Source: Ignavibacteriales bacterium
GTDB lineage: Bacteria > Bacteroidota > Ignavibacteria > UBA10030
Length of the DNA stretch: 64,000 bases
Direction: 5' to 3'
Assembly: GCA_026390575.1 (NCBI GenBank)
Contig: JAPLFR010000008.1
Span: 372,001-436,000 of the forward strand
The first letter of the stretch is position 1. Every line of letters begins with the position of its first letter. The position numbers and the translations under genes are program-made. Under the pieces are notes generated by a model. The model worked only from the letters and a program-made list of their open reading frames with translations. It did not search any database and was not told the DNA's origin. Below, one piece after another: positions 50,464-59,597 of the stretch.

Positions 50464-51226
50464 CAATTTCTTTTCTGCTAGTAGAGCCGGCAAGTTTTTT
50501 TAAGTAGTTGATTTCGCTTCTGTTGAGAAATCTCCAATTTCCACGAGGAATCCCGAGCGGCGTAAGTCCAGCAAATGAGACGCGGTCAAGTTGCCGAACA
50601 TCATACCCGATAACTTCGAACATTCTTCGAATCTCACGGTTCCTTCCTTCACGGAGAGTAAGAAGCACCTTCTTTCGTTTAGAACCATCGATAAGTTCAG
50701 CAGACTGTGCCTTTGCTAGACCATCTTCAAGCCGGACACCTTTGCGCAGTTTCTTCAAATCTTCATCACTTACTTGACGATCAAGCGTCACGCGATATAA
50801 TTTTTCAATTTCGAATTTCGGGTGGATTAATGCATTTGCCAAATCGCCATCATTTGTAAAGAGCAGCACACCTGTTGTATTTCTATCTAATCTCCCAACT
50901 GGATAAATGCGTTGTTTGACATGGACATATTTCATAACTGTGGTGCGTCCCTTTTCATCACTCATCGTCGTAATAGTATCTTTTGGTTTGTTGAAGATAA
51001 TATAGACGAGCTTCTCTTCGAGGTTCACCAATTCGTCTTGAACAGAAACTTTATCCTTCCCTACGCGCACCTGAACGCCTAATTCTTTTACTAATTTGTT
51101 ATTGACTTTCACCGCGCCTGAAAGAATTAATTCATCATTCTTTCTGCGAGAGCCAATTCCAGCCATTGCAAGATATCGATTCAAGCGAACAGTTTCTTGA
51201 TGTACCTCTGTATCTTTTCTTTCCAT
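50447..51226 (-). CDS. rluB: 23S/16S rRNA pseudouridine synthase, RluB/RsuA family
   Basis: 259 residues. S4 RNA-binding domain (RLNRYLAMAGIGSRR) then the RsuA catalytic core with the nucleophile Asp in PVGRLDRNTTG and LTLREGRNREIRRMFE. RluB/RluE/RsuA subclass is not resolved, though position after scpAB favours RluB. The ATG at 51224-51226 overlaps scpB by 46 bases. A TTG at 51182-51184, which overlaps the scpB stop as TTGA, is an alternative. Confidence 0.9.
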   Translation of the reverse strand: MERKDTEVHQETVRLNRYLAMAGIGSRRKNDELILSGAVKVNNKLVKELGVQVRVGKDKVSVQDELVNLEEKLVYIIFNKPKDTITTMSDEKGRTTVMKYVHVKQRIYPVGRLDRNTTGVLLFTNDGDLANALIHPKFEIEKLYRVTLDRQVSDEDLKKLRKGVRLEDGLAKAQSAELIDGSKRKKVLLTLREGRNREIRRMFEVIGYDVRQLDRVSFAGLTPLGIPRGNWRFLNRSEINYLKKLAGSTSRKEIDEIYS

Positions 51227-52392
51227 ACCTTCCAACGTTTTTGCGTCTGCCCCTTTGGGGTTTGAGGCTTTCCTGCTTCCAAAGTGCTTTGGCCGTCGTC
51301 TTGATTTAATTCTTCTGTCGTTGATGAGATTTCTCCATTTTGTATTTCTATCTCCGATGTTCTTTCTGATTCAATACTGATGTTTGTTGTCTCAGATGCT
51401 AATTCGATTTTTTCATTTTCTCCTATTTGAATGACCGATTGATTCTCTGTAGCTCCATTCGGAAGATCTTCTTGTAATGAATCGATCGATACTTCTTGCA
51501 TTTTTTCATCTGCGACGTCGTCATCCGTTACCTTCTTTTCTAGTGGAGAATTTTCCGGGATAAACTCAATCTTTTCTTGTCCCGCTTCTTCCAATATTTT
51601 TCGTTCTTCAAGAGGCATGATCCTGATTTCGCGTGTTCTCTTGTGTGGAACGATTTCAACACCTTTTTCGTCAAGTTCTGGTTTCTTTTTGGGAATGTGC
51701 GGTAAGCGTGATTTAAAGTCCTCTTGATCCTTTCGCGCCTGTTCAGCTCCAGCTTGGGCTTCCAACATTCTGCGTTCTGTCTCAAATTGACTTTCCCCAA
51801 GAATTTCTTCAATCTCTCTTGGCCGAGGCAAATCCGTGATGTCGTTCAATCCAAAATGTTTTAGAAATTCTCTTGTTGTTCCGTATAAAAGCGGACGTCC
51901 GACACTTTCAGCCCGTCCTGTTACGGCCAGCAATTCCTTTTCCAGCAAAGTTTTAAGGACATAATCGCAATTCACACCACGAATTCTTTCAACCTCTGCT
52001 TTTGTAATCGGCTGTTTATAGGCAATGATTGCCAACGTTTCAACACCGGATTGTGAAAGCTTCCTGCGTCCTTGTTCCTTGTAAAGCTTGCCAAGCCATT
52101 CAGCATATTCTGTCGATGTTGCGAATTGATATCCACCGGCAATCTGCACGATACGATACGGCCGATCTTGCTTCGAATATTCTTTATTCAGATCAGCTAT
52201 GATTTGTCGTATGGTTTCCGGTTCTACGTGCTTGGATTCATCATTCCGTACGTTCTCACCTTGATAGATAGAACGTATCTGGTTAACAGAAAGCGGTTCC
52301 TGCGCGGCAAAAATGAGTGCCTCAACCAATGCTTTGAACGTCGTCGGAATTTTCAGCTCAGTTTTTTCTATGGTTGTCTGTTCTTCTGTCAC
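51181..52392 (-). CDS. scpB: Segregation and condensation protein B with long acidic C-terminal extension
   Basis: 403 residues, about twice the usual 180-200. The first 190 are ScpB winged helices: ALIFAAQEPLSVNQI, GYQFATSTEYAEWL, LSQSGVETLAIIAYKQPITKAE and LYGTTREFLKHFGL. From about 200 to 370 the chain is rich in Glu, Lys, Ser and Thr (low complexity). It ends with a basic tail (KRWKVWKEKIQRYIKKL). Partner of ScpA and Smc in chromosome condensation. GTG start at 52390-52392 overlaps the scpA stop (GTGA). Confidence 0.93.
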   Translation of the reverse strand: MTEEQTTIEKTELKIPTTFKALVEALIFAAQEPLSVNQIRSIYQGENVRNDESKHVEPETIRQIIADLNKEYSKQDRPYRIVQIAGGYQFATSTEYAEWLGKLYKEQGRRKLSQSGVETLAIIAYKQPITKAEVERIRGVNCDYVLKTLLEKELLAVTGRAESVGRPLLYGTTREFLKHFGLNDITDLPRPREIEEILGESQFETERRMLEAQAGAEQARKDQEDFKSRLPHIPKKKPELDEKGVEIVPHKRTREIRIMPLEERKILEEAGQEKIEFIPENSPLEKKVTDDDVADEKMQEVSIDSLQEDLPNGATENQSVIQIGENEKIELASETTNISIESERTSEIEIQNGEISSTTEELNQDDGQSTLEAGKPQTPKGQTQKRWKVWKEKIQRYIKKLFA

Positions 52393-53105
52393 ATCACGTT
52401 TCTCATAATCGAAAGATCACCGAATGGCTGTAATTGTCTGATAATGATTTTCTTTGTCCGTATAACCTCTAACAAGGCAAGAAATGTTACGACAATACGA
52501 ATGCGTTCTGTAAAGTCTTTGACTAAATCGTAGAAAGTCGCTTCAGAACGACGGGAAAAATATTCTTCAATATAAGCAATCTGTTCTTCGACAGTCACAT
52601 TGATTTTTTCAATTTCATGGACGAATGTTTTCGGCATTCGGTCAATTGCAAATTTGAATGATGCAATCAAATCGAAGAATGTCACATCACGGATCATATC
52701 TTCGCCTGTCTCTTCTTCTACGACATGTTCATCGGCAGAATGATATCCACGATAGTTCACTTTCATTTGTTCTTCTTCGCGATTCTTCATCTGTAAAGAC
52801 ATTTCCTTGAAGCGCTTATATTCCACCAAACGTTGCACTAAGTTTGCACGCGGATCAAGTTCTTCTTCTTCACCTTGCTCCGGCGGTAAAAGCATTTTTA
52901 CTTTTATCTGCATCAACTCAGCAGCCATGACTAAAAATTCACCGGCGATTTCGAGGTCAAACTGCTGCAAGAAATGCATGTAATCTAAAAATTCCTTCGT
53001 GATGCTCGCAATCGGAATGTCATAGATATCCAGCTCATCGCGCTTGATGAAGAACAATAGAAGATCCAGGGGACCTTCAAAATCATTGAGTTTTATTGTG
53101 TACAA
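52389..53105 (-). CDS. scpA: Segregation and condensation protein A
   Basis: 238 residues. Kleisin of the Smc-ScpAB complex. FEGPLDLLLFFIKRDELDIYDIPIASI is the conserved N-terminal Smc-binding helix region (shortened in family logos to FEGPLDLLL). EFLVMAAELMQIKVKMLLP follows. The C-terminal winged helix is VTFLALLEVIRTKKI. The only start at this position is TTG (53103-53105), with no Shine-Dalgarno. It abuts a dispersed repeat. Confidence 0.93.
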   Translation of the reverse strand: MYTIKLNDFEGPLDLLLFFIKRDELDIYDIPIASITKEFLDYMHFLQQFDLEIAGEFLVMAAELMQIKVKMLLPPEQGEEEELDPRANLVQRLVEYKRFKEMSLQMKNREEEQMKVNYRGYHSADEHVVEEETGEDMIRDVTFFDLIASFKFAIDRMPKTFVHEIEKINVTVEEQIAYIEEYFSRRSEATFYDLVKDFTERIRIVVTFLALLEVIRTKKIIIRQLQPFGDLSIMRNVM

Positions 53106-53145
53106 ATAGGTATCAGCTATCAGTTGTCAGTAATCAGTTTATTTA
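53106..53145. repeat. TATCAGCTATCAGTTGTCAG dispersed repeat
   Basis: Starts right at the scpA TTG start. It contains AGCTATCAG/TCAGTTGTCAG/TCAGTAATCAG and matches the arms of the inverted repeat at 54247-54327. It may have displaced the native scpA start and ribosome site. Confidence 0.5.
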
Positions 53146-53221
53146 TGCCAATACTTTTTTTCTCGCATCAGTAATAAATTGTTTGAATCTATTATCATTC
53201 TGCCTTTTACTTTCTACTTGT

Positions 53222-54235
53222 TTACCCCAGGTTCATCGCTTCATGAACTTCAGCCATCGTCTGCTTGGCAACCGATTTCGCACGCTGTTCGCCATCGGCA
53301 AGAATATTCTTGACGTCATCCATATGTGCTTCAAAATATGATCTCTTTTCAAAACTTGGTGCAAGCGTTTCTATAATTTTTTTGGCACAGTTCATTTTGC
53401 AGTCAAAACATCCGAGCTTTCCACTTTCACAACCGGCACGAATCTCCGGCACTTCTGCGGGATTAAATTTATTGTGATAGGCAAAAACCAAACATATATC
53501 GGGATGCCCAGGATCACCTTTACGGACTTTTTGTGTATCAGTGACAGCTGTCTTTAACTTTTTCATTATAGCTTCGGGTGAATCTGAAAGAAGAATTGTA
53601 TTGCCAACTGACTTGCTCATTCTTTTTCCATCGAGACCCGGCAAACGAGCGAACTTTGTAATTTTTCCTTCCGGTTCAGGGAAAACCGCGGCATATTGTG
53701 TATTGAACCGTCTTGCAAGCTCACGGGTAATTTCAATGTGAGGCAATTGGTCTTCACCGACAGGTACTACTTCGCCTTTGTAAAGCAAAATATCTGCAGC
53801 TTGCAGAACGGGATAGCCGAGATGACCATAGACGATGCTGTCTATTTCAAGATCGCGAACTTGTTCCTTCAACGTTGGATTTCGTTCAAGACGTGACGTC
53901 GTAATAAGCATGGAAAATAGGAGATGCAGTTCAGAGTGCTCTTTGATTTGCGATTGACGAAACATTGGGCTTTGCACTGGATCAAGTCCGGCAGCAAGCC
54001 AATCTATCAGCATATTGATAGAGTTATCATAAATATCCGATGTATCCGGATTTGTTGTCAATGCGTGATAATCGGCAATGAGATGGAAATTCTGATATTC
54101 ACCTTGCATGGCTACCCAATTTTCCAACGCACCTGTAAGATGGCCCAGGTGCAATTTCCCTGTGGGACGCATACCGCTGAGAATTATTTTTTTCTTTTGA
54201 CTCAAGAGAATACGTGACCCCTTTCGGTGGAACAT
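53222..54235 (-). CDS. trpS: Tryptophanyl-tRNA synthetase
   Basis: 337 residues. Class I synthetase: SGMRPTGKLHLGHLTGAL (HIGH motif form HLGH), GEDQLPHIEITRELA and the KMSKS motif in GKRMSKSVGNT. A Cys-rich tail element (CESGKLGCFDCKMNC) is seen in many homologues. ATG at 54233-54235 would give an N-terminus about 12 residues longer than usual; an internal TTG is possible. No operon partner is closer than 85 bases. Confidence 0.96.
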   Translation of the reverse strand: MFHRKGSRILLSQKKKIILSGMRPTGKLHLGHLTGALENWVAMQGEYQNFHLIADYHALTTNPDTSDIYDNSINMLIDWLAAGLDPVQSPMFRQSQIKEHSELHLLFSMLITTSRLERNPTLKEQVRDLEIDSIVYGHLGYPVLQAADILLYKGEVVPVGEDQLPHIEITRELARRFNTQYAAVFPEPEGKITKFARLPGLDGKRMSKSVGNTILLSDSPEAIMKKLKTAVTDTQKVRKGDPGHPDICLVFAYHNKFNPAEVPEIRAGCESGKLGCFDCKMNCAKKIIETLAPSFEKRSYFEAHMDDVKNILADGEQRAKSVAKQTMAEVHEAMNLG

Positions 54236-54246
54236 TCATAGTATTC

Positions 54247-54327
54247 AGTTATCAGATATCAGTAGTCAGGAATATGTAAAACTATTCTCGCTGGAAGCTG
54301 AAAACTGATAGCTGACTACTGATAACT
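54247..54327. repeat. Inverted repeat between trpS and HNH gene
   Basis: AGTTATCAGATATCAGTAGTCAG (54247-54269, shown here for location only in part: AGTTATCAG...GTAGTCAG) pairs with CTGACTAC...TGATAACT (54313-54327). The middle holds TGGAAGCTGAAAACTGATAGC. It overlaps the last two bases of the HNH stop. Same family as 53106-53145. Confidence 0.6.
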
Positions 54328-54829
54328 AGTTCATAAACAAATACGGTTTCCAATGGTCATCCACCGTGCCAACAAAATGCCGAATAAACATTACGTGATT
54401 GGGACGAATCGGTTTGCGTAGGAGTTTCATGTCTGCTTCATGCAACGTTCGGTCACCTTTCTTGTTATTGCATGAAACGCATGCCGCAACAAGATTTTCC
54501 CAAGTATCTGGACCGCCCTTTGCTTTCGGAATAATATGATCTACAGTAAGCATTGATTCAGTTTTCCCGCAATATTGACATAAATGTCCATCACGGCGTA
54601 ATATGTTTTTGTGGGAGAGGACTATTTTCTTATAGGGTAGACGAATATAGACGGAGAGGCGAACGATGCTTGGAAAAGGCATCGACGTATAGACAGAACG
54701 CAATTTTCTACCATCGCACGCTGCAATCAATTCTGCTTTGCCTAAATACAGAAGAATGATCGCTTTCTTTACGTTACAAATGCTTAACGGCTCATAGTCA
54801 TGGTTGAGTACAAGCACTTTTCGGCTCAA
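54326..54829 (-). CDS. HNH endonuclease family protein
   Basis: 167 residues. The HNH core has CQYCGKTESMLTVDHIIPKAKGG (two Cys, then DHI) and ENLVAACVSCNNKKGDRT with the second Cys pair and Asn/His. The N-terminus VLVLNHDYEPLSICNVKKAI is typical of a widespread chromosomal HNH family that is not tied to restriction. TTG start at 54827-54829; no ATG or GTG lies between an in-frame stop and it. Cellular role unknown. Confidence 0.88.
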   Translation of the reverse strand: MSRKVLVLNHDYEPLSICNVKKAIILLYLGKAELIAACDGRKLRSVYTSMPFPSIVRLSVYIRLPYKKIVLSHKNILRRDGHLCQYCGKTESMLTVDHIIPKAKGGPDTWENLVAACVSCNNKKGDRTLHEADMKLLRKPIRPNHVMFIRHFVGTVDDHWKPYLFMN

Positions 54830-55184
54830 TTTTCCGTCTGCGCCGACGGTTCGTTCAAAGACACTGAAGACCTATGCACCTCCTTTTATACAATTAAGTT
54901 TTTAACTTAAAAATTTCTTGCCGGATACCATTGAGTCCATTGAAAATATACCATAATCCATAGCCAGAGTCAAGATTTGAAAAGAAATGAGACTGTACGT
55001 GTTGTTATGCAGTAAGAATATTCTATTAAGAAATTCCAAGCAATCCCAATAACCAATTCCTATTACTTGTTGAAATCCTAAGAAACCTTAGAATTTGTAT
55101 CAGCAGTATGGAAAAAACAAAGCTGCCCGATAATATAAAACATCGGACAGCTTTTTAAGTAATTGCAAAGAGCTTTTTTAGTTT
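54830..55184. other. Gap upstream of HNH gene with leader and terminator
   Basis: 355 bases, no full gene. On the minus strand AAAAGGAGG (around 54883-54892) is 55-60 bases before the HNH TTG and precedes a 12-17 codon frame (GTG start, stop TGA overlapping the TTG as TTGA) that could couple translation. A dyad TTAAGTT/AACTTAA lies at 54894-54910. The terminator of the lipoprotein gene is listed separately. Confidence 0.35.
55111..55153 (-). terminator. Rho-independent terminator after lipoprotein gene
   Basis: Stem AAAGCTG-CCGAT / ATCGG-CAGCTT with a ten-base A+T-rich loop, followed on the minus strand by TTTGTTTTTTCC. It lies about 32 bases beyond the stop of the gene at 55185. Confidence 0.78.
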
Positions 55185-56327
55185 TTACTGAACGTTCGCA
55201 TGAGTAGCCGAAAGCCAACCGACGAAGTGGTTTTGACTGCAATTTTCAGGTCTGTTTTGAGTTAACACATAGGTTCGTGTTTGTGGGGCAGCCATTCCTA
55301 AATCACTATAACGAGTTAATATTATTTCGTATGGAGCGCTGTGCCTTTGTGAACCAGAACTAGATTGGTAGTTAGGTGTTCCTGTCCCCATTAAACATTT
55401 CACATAACTCTCCGAACACAAAAGCAAGCGAGGGCTTGAAGTTCCATTTGTTCTGGTCCAAAGACCGTCATCACCTTGCTGATGGGCTATCTCTGCACCT
55501 TGTGCCATTCCAATAAGACAATATTGTGAATGTTCAAAATCACGGGTAAGCTCAGGCACATCACCGTTTGCGCTGATCTCATCAATTTGATTTTGCATCC
55601 TGGTATAACCCGTATTATAAATTGCTACACTATCAAAAAAAACCCCCGTAGCCATAATTGATAAGGCTTGTGAAATATGCCAGTTTGGTGCACTGGCTGA
55701 AGGACCTAAAACAGTATGATATTGCTTGTCCACAAAGGAAAGAAATTGCCCAACGTCATCGGCCGACCATCCTGCTGCGCCATTATTATAGAATCTGATA
55801 ATTTCGGCACCCGCTATCCATATAGGCAATGCCCATGAAGATTCTAATGTTTGTTGATTATTCGAATACACGACCAAACCTGTAAATGTATATGACCAAG
55901 CGTTGTATATCTGTATTGCCTTATCTTTATAAGCAGGATTTCCGGTGACGACCCACTTAATGGTATGGATATATGCTGCATGTGCATCATCCCGATATGC
56001 ATCTTCCGAGGGACTAGAGCCCGATGGAACGCCATCTACTATTGCAAATGGGGTTGGTGTAAAACTTAAACTACCACGGCCATCGTTCGCTAATATCTGA
56101 TACCCGGCTACCAAAGGATGACTGCCTCCAGCATTCACTGTTGATTTAATGAAATCAAGATCAGCCTGGCTATTAAAAATTCCCGGATGCCTCAGATTGT
56201 AAGTTGGTGGTACGGTTTTATTAGTATCTGTGTTTGTCGAACTCGTAGAAGCACTTTTTTTACATCCGAAGATCACTAACGCTGCAAAGGCTGTGATTGA
56301 TATTACTTTCCAAAAAGAGTTTATCAT
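55185..56327 (-). CDS. Alginate-lyase-like lipoprotein
   Basis: 380 residues. Lipobox LVIFGC at about residues 17-22 (Cys lipid anchor), then a Ser/Thr linker, then LRHPGIFNSQADLDFIK, DAHAAYIHTIKWVVTGNPAYKDKAI and WALPIWIAGAEIIRFY, as in the alpha/alpha-toroid alginate lyase family (PF05426). NWHISQALSIMATGVFFD includes the conserved N-H pair and HSQY a second His. Probably a secreted polysaccharide lyase; substrate not determined. Single gene with its own terminator. Confidence 0.78.
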   Translation of the reverse strand: MINSFWKVISITAFAALVIFGCKKSASTSSTNTDTNKTVPPTYNLRHPGIFNSQADLDFIKSTVNAGGSHPLVAGYQILANDGRGSLSFTPTPFAIVDGVPSGSSPSEDAYRDDAHAAYIHTIKWVVTGNPAYKDKAIQIYNAWSYTFTGLVVYSNNQQTLESSWALPIWIAGAEIIRFYNNGAAGWSADDVGQFLSFVDKQYHTVLGPSASAPNWHISQALSIMATGVFFDSVAIYNTGYTRMQNQIDEISANGDVPELTRDFEHSQYCLIGMAQGAEIAHQQGDDGLWTRTNGTSSPRLLLCSESYVKCLMGTGTPNYQSSSGSQRHSAPYEIILTRYSDLGMAAPQTRTYVLTQNRPENCSQNHFVGWLSATHANVQ

Positions 56328-56431
56328 TTTTCTTCTTTGTTCCTAATTTTAGTCTATGAGTTCTTCGACTCATATTAAAATATTATGAGTGTATTGTATC
56401 CCTTTTCAAAAAAGAATGCAAATGAATTGAG

Positions 56432-56544
56432 GTTGACCAAAAAGTATCGAAAACATGGTAGTCGAAGACTTTAGTCTTCGTTTATTATCTGAAAACGAAA
56501 CCTGATGGTTTCGACTACCGTTAATTTTACACTTTTTGGTCAGC
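56432..56544. repeat. Palindromic element with two internal hairpins
   Basis: Outer arms TTGACCAAAAAGT (56433-56445) and ACTTTTTGGTCAG (56531-56543). Next GGTAGTCGAA pairs with TTCGACTACC. Inside are two perfect small stems, CGAAGAC-TTTA-GTCTTCG and CGAAACC-TGAT-GGTTTCG. No ORF. It looks like a MITE-like or cruciform repeat. The rest of the 366-base gap (56328-56693) shows nothing that I recognise. Confidence 0.7.
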
Positions 56545-56693
56545 CACATCACTGTGAAAAACATTTCATCTTAATGAATCAAGATTCGGGGTATTTAAAC
56601 CGAATTGAAATTTTGTACTCAATAGGGTAGATTGGATTAAGCATTCCAAAGGTTTCCAGCGATTAACCAAAGTGAATCTTCGGAAGTTCGTAC

Positions 56694-57869
56694 TTAATTA
56701 CATTTGTGTCTTTTACTTATCTCTTTCATTGAATCGCCGCCAAACTTTTCTAAGAATGCATTTGCCAAAACTGGAGCGATCACTGCTTCGCCAATGACCG
56801 ATGCAGCCGGCACAGCACATACATCGGAGCGCTCATATCTAGATTCAACTAATTTATTCGTTGCTAGATCAACAGCTTTCAATGGTTTAGCAAGCGTGGC
56901 AATCGGTTTCATTGCAGCACGGAGAACGATCCTCTCTCCATTCGTTACACTTCCCTCAAGTCCGCCGGCGCGATTAGTTGTACGTACAATTTTATCGCCT
57001 TTCAATGTGAACTCATCATGGACCTGAGAACCAAATCTTGTAGCATTTGCAAATCCATCTCCAATCTCAACACCTTTAACCGCTTGAATCGACATCAGAA
57101 CTTGAGCAAGTTGAGCATCCAGCTTTCTATCATAATGCACATAACTTCCTAATCCTATTGGAACGCCCGTAACGATAATTTCGAATATTCCGCCAAGCGT
57201 ATCACCTGCTTTCTTTACTTTCTTGATCAGTGATATTGCTTTCGTTCCTAACGATGTGTCAAGCATACGCACCTCGGATTTATCCGCTTCTTCCGCCAAT
57301 TTATATGCCGCTCGCGGTGCAAGGCTGATGAGCTTCGTAATCGTATGATCGATTTTTATTCTATTCTTCACCATTGCTGAACCAATACTCAAGACATGAC
57401 TGCCGATGAAAATGCCATTGTCTTCCAAAAATTTCCTGATGATGGTACAAAGTGCCACGCGCATCGCTGTTTCTCGCGCGCTTGCTCGATCGATCACATT
57501 ACGTAGATCATCAAATCCGTATTTCACTGCACCGGCATAATCAGCATGACCGGGACGAGGAATTGTAATCTTCTCGATTCCTGCTCCATTACTATCGACG
57601 GACATCCTCTCTGTCCAATTCTGCCAGTCTTTATTCTGAATAATTAAAGCAATCGGAGAACCGATCGTTTTGCCAAAGCGTACGCCGGAGAGAATCTCAA
57701 CATGATCCGTCTCTATTTTCATCCTGCCGCCGCGGCCGTATCCTTGCTGCCGCCGCTTCAATTGGTGGTTAATGTATTCAACAGAAATCTCGACACCTGC
57801 CGGCATTCCTTCCAAAATACCAACGAGCACTTTGCCATGCGATTCTCCTGCAGTTAGATAGCGGATCAT
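56694..57869 (-). CDS. aroC: Chorismate synthase
   Basis: 391 residues. Makes chorismate from EPSP with reduced FMN. Chorismate is the entry point of the futalosine route coded at 23.8-31 kb. TAGESHGKVLVGILEGMPAG, RRQQGYGRGGRM, RPGHADYAGAVKYG and NRAGGLEGSVTNGE are the family blocks. ATG at 57867-57869. Single gene, separated from degP by a terminator. Confidence 0.96.
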   Translation of the reverse strand: MIRYLTAGESHGKVLVGILEGMPAGVEISVEYINHQLKRRQQGYGRGGRMKIETDHVEILSGVRFGKTIGSPIALIIQNKDWQNWTERMSVDSNGAGIEKITIPRPGHADYAGAVKYGFDDLRNVIDRASARETAMRVALCTIIRKFLEDNGIFIGSHVLSIGSAMVKNRIKIDHTITKLISLAPRAAYKLAEEADKSEVRMLDTSLGTKAISLIKKVKKAGDTLGGIFEIIVTGVPIGLGSYVHYDRKLDAQLAQVLMSIQAVKGVEIGDGFANATRFGSQVHDEFTLKGDKIVRTTNRAGGLEGSVTNGERIVLRAAMKPIATLAKPLKAVDLATNKLVESRYERSDVCAVPAASVIGEAVIAPVLANAFLEKFGGDSMKEISKRHKCN

Positions 57870-57976
57870 AGGTTTACTCTCATGTTAAATAATATTGATG
57901 GAAAGACGAACTGGATTTCGCTTTTTCACGTATTCAATAAAACAAAATTTCGAGGGAGATTCAATCGACCGGCAAA

Positions 57977-58013
57977 CAAAAAGCGCGACCAATATGCTCA
58001 GCCGCGCTCTTTG
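57977..58013. terminator. Bidirectional-type terminator hairpin between degP and aroC
   Basis: CAAAAAGCGCG / CGCGCTCTTTG stem with an 11-base middle. On the minus strand CGCGCTTTTTGTTTG gives a T-run 29 bases past the degP stop. Confidence 0.75.
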
Positions 58014-58041
58014 TTTATAGTTGTGAATTGCTCTTTGACGT

Positions 58042-59583
58042 TTATTTGGGCATTTCAATAGGGACAAAGCGCATTTTCTTGTCTTCGCCCTTTACCCGCA
58101 GCATCACAGCATCGCCCGCCTTCAGTTTCTTAATCGATTTTTCAAATTGGTCAGGTGTTGAGATTTTTTGATCTCCAATATCCGTTACGATATCACCCTT
58201 CCGCAATCCGCGTTCTTGTGCAGGGCTAAGATCTTCGATATCAGAAACCAATACGCCCTTCTCCACCTCATAGCGCTTTTTTATTTTTGTATCGATTGCT
58301 TTTACAGTGACACCAATTTCCTTCACATCAATAGATTTTTCTAGCTCGACGTCAGACTCAACTTCGTCTTTTTCACTATTTGCATTCTCTGCCACTGCTT
58401 CATCTTTTTCATCGCGTGAACCAAGCGTAACTTTTTTCGTAATTTGCTTTTTATTCCGCCAGATCTGAAGTGTCACATCTTCTCCCGGGTGCTTTGTCGC
58501 GATAGCTGTTTGCAGAGTTTGCACTGAATTCACTTCTTTTCCATCGACTGAAAGAATAATATCTCCGTCTTCAAGGCCTGCTTTATCGCCTGCAGCGTCT
58601 TTTGTGACTGATTCAACCCAGACTCCTTTTTTCTTATCAAGTCCTGCTGCTTTCGCATAGACTGCATCGACATCTTTAATTTGTACGCCAAGAAATCCAC
58701 GACGAAATTTTCCAAATTTGATAATGTCGGTGGCAACCCGTTTAGCAAGATTCAAGGGAATTGCAAAACTGTATCCTTGGTACCGCGCGTTTGTTGTCGC
58801 GATCGCCGTATTAATACCAACAACTTCTCCATTGATGTTCACAAGAGGCCCGCCGCTGTTGCCAGGATTAACAGCCGCATCTGTCTGAATAAAATTCTCT
58901 ATCCCATACCCATCTTGTTGGTTGATACCAATGGTTCTTCCGAGAGCGCTGACAATTCCCTGTGTCATTGTCGATTTCAATCCTAAGGGTGCGCCAATTG
59001 CGAAAACGATGTGTCCAACCTCAACATCATCTGAATTTCCAAGGGCCGCAGCCGGCAGATTGTCTGCTTCAATCTTGATCACGGCAAGATCTGTATACTT
59101 GTCTGTCCCAATGAGTTTTGCTTTGAATTCTCTCGTATCAGAAAGCTGAACTTTTATTCCGTTCTTCTTTGCATTTGCAACAACATGATTGTTGGTAAGA
59201 ATATATCCGTTTGATGTGATAATCACACCCGATCCTGCACCGACTTCCGGTCCGCGTTTCGGCATTTCAAATTTAAAATCAGGGCCAAAGAATCGATGGA
59301 AAAATTGACCTGGATCTTGCTGAGAATCTGGCTCTGATTCTCCGCTCATTTCAACTTGCACATACACGACTGAAGGCGTCATCGTTTTACCGACATCGTG
59401 AAATGCATCATTTAATGCCTGCAATGTTGAATTCGGTTTGATGGGAGCCTGCTGAGCGCCAAGTTTGACGTCTTCCCCTGCAAACGAGAAATCGACGCCT
59501 TTGAAACTTGATACCAACACTACTCCAAAAATAATTCCCAAACTAATAAGAAAGACAGCCGCTAGTACTGATTTGGTTGACAT
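58042..59583 (-). CDS. degP: DegP/HtrA periplasmic serine protease
   Basis: 513 residues. N-terminal membrane anchor (VLAAVFLISLGIIFGVVLV). Trypsin-fold triad His133 (LTNNHVV), Asp165 (YTDLAVI), Ser243 (GNSGGPLV). Two PDZ domains follow (about 285-375 and 415-505). An acidic stretch at about 390-410 (NSEKDEVESDVELEKS) links them. Quality-control protease/chaperone of the envelope, usually sigmaE-like or CpxR-induced; no such site is claimed here. 14 bases before it is the recO stop. Confidence 0.95.
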   Translation of the reverse strand: MSTKSVLAAVFLISLGIIFGVVLVSSFKGVDFSFAGEDVKLGAQQAPIKPNSTLQALNDAFHDVGKTMTPSVVYVQVEMSGESEPDSQQDPGQFFHRFFGPDFKFEMPKRGPEVGAGSGVIITSNGYILTNNHVVANAKKNGIKVQLSDTREFKAKLIGTDKYTDLAVIKIEADNLPAAALGNSDDVEVGHIVFAIGAPLGLKSTMTQGIVSALGRTIGINQQDGYGIENFIQTDAAVNPGNSGGPLVNINGEVVGINTAIATTNARYQGYSFAIPLNLAKRVATDIIKFGKFRRGFLGVQIKDVDAVYAKAAGLDKKKGVWVESVTKDAAGDKAGLEDGDIILSVDGKEVNSVQTLQTAIATKHPGEDVTLQIWRNKKQITKKVTLGSRDEKDEAVAENANSEKDEVESDVELEKSIDVKEIGVTVKAIDTKIKKRYEVEKGVLVSDIEDLSPAQERGLRKGDIVTDIGDQKISTPDQFEKSIKKLKAGDAVMLRVKGEDKKMRFVPIEMPK

Positions 59584-59597
59584 ACTACTTCCTCCAA

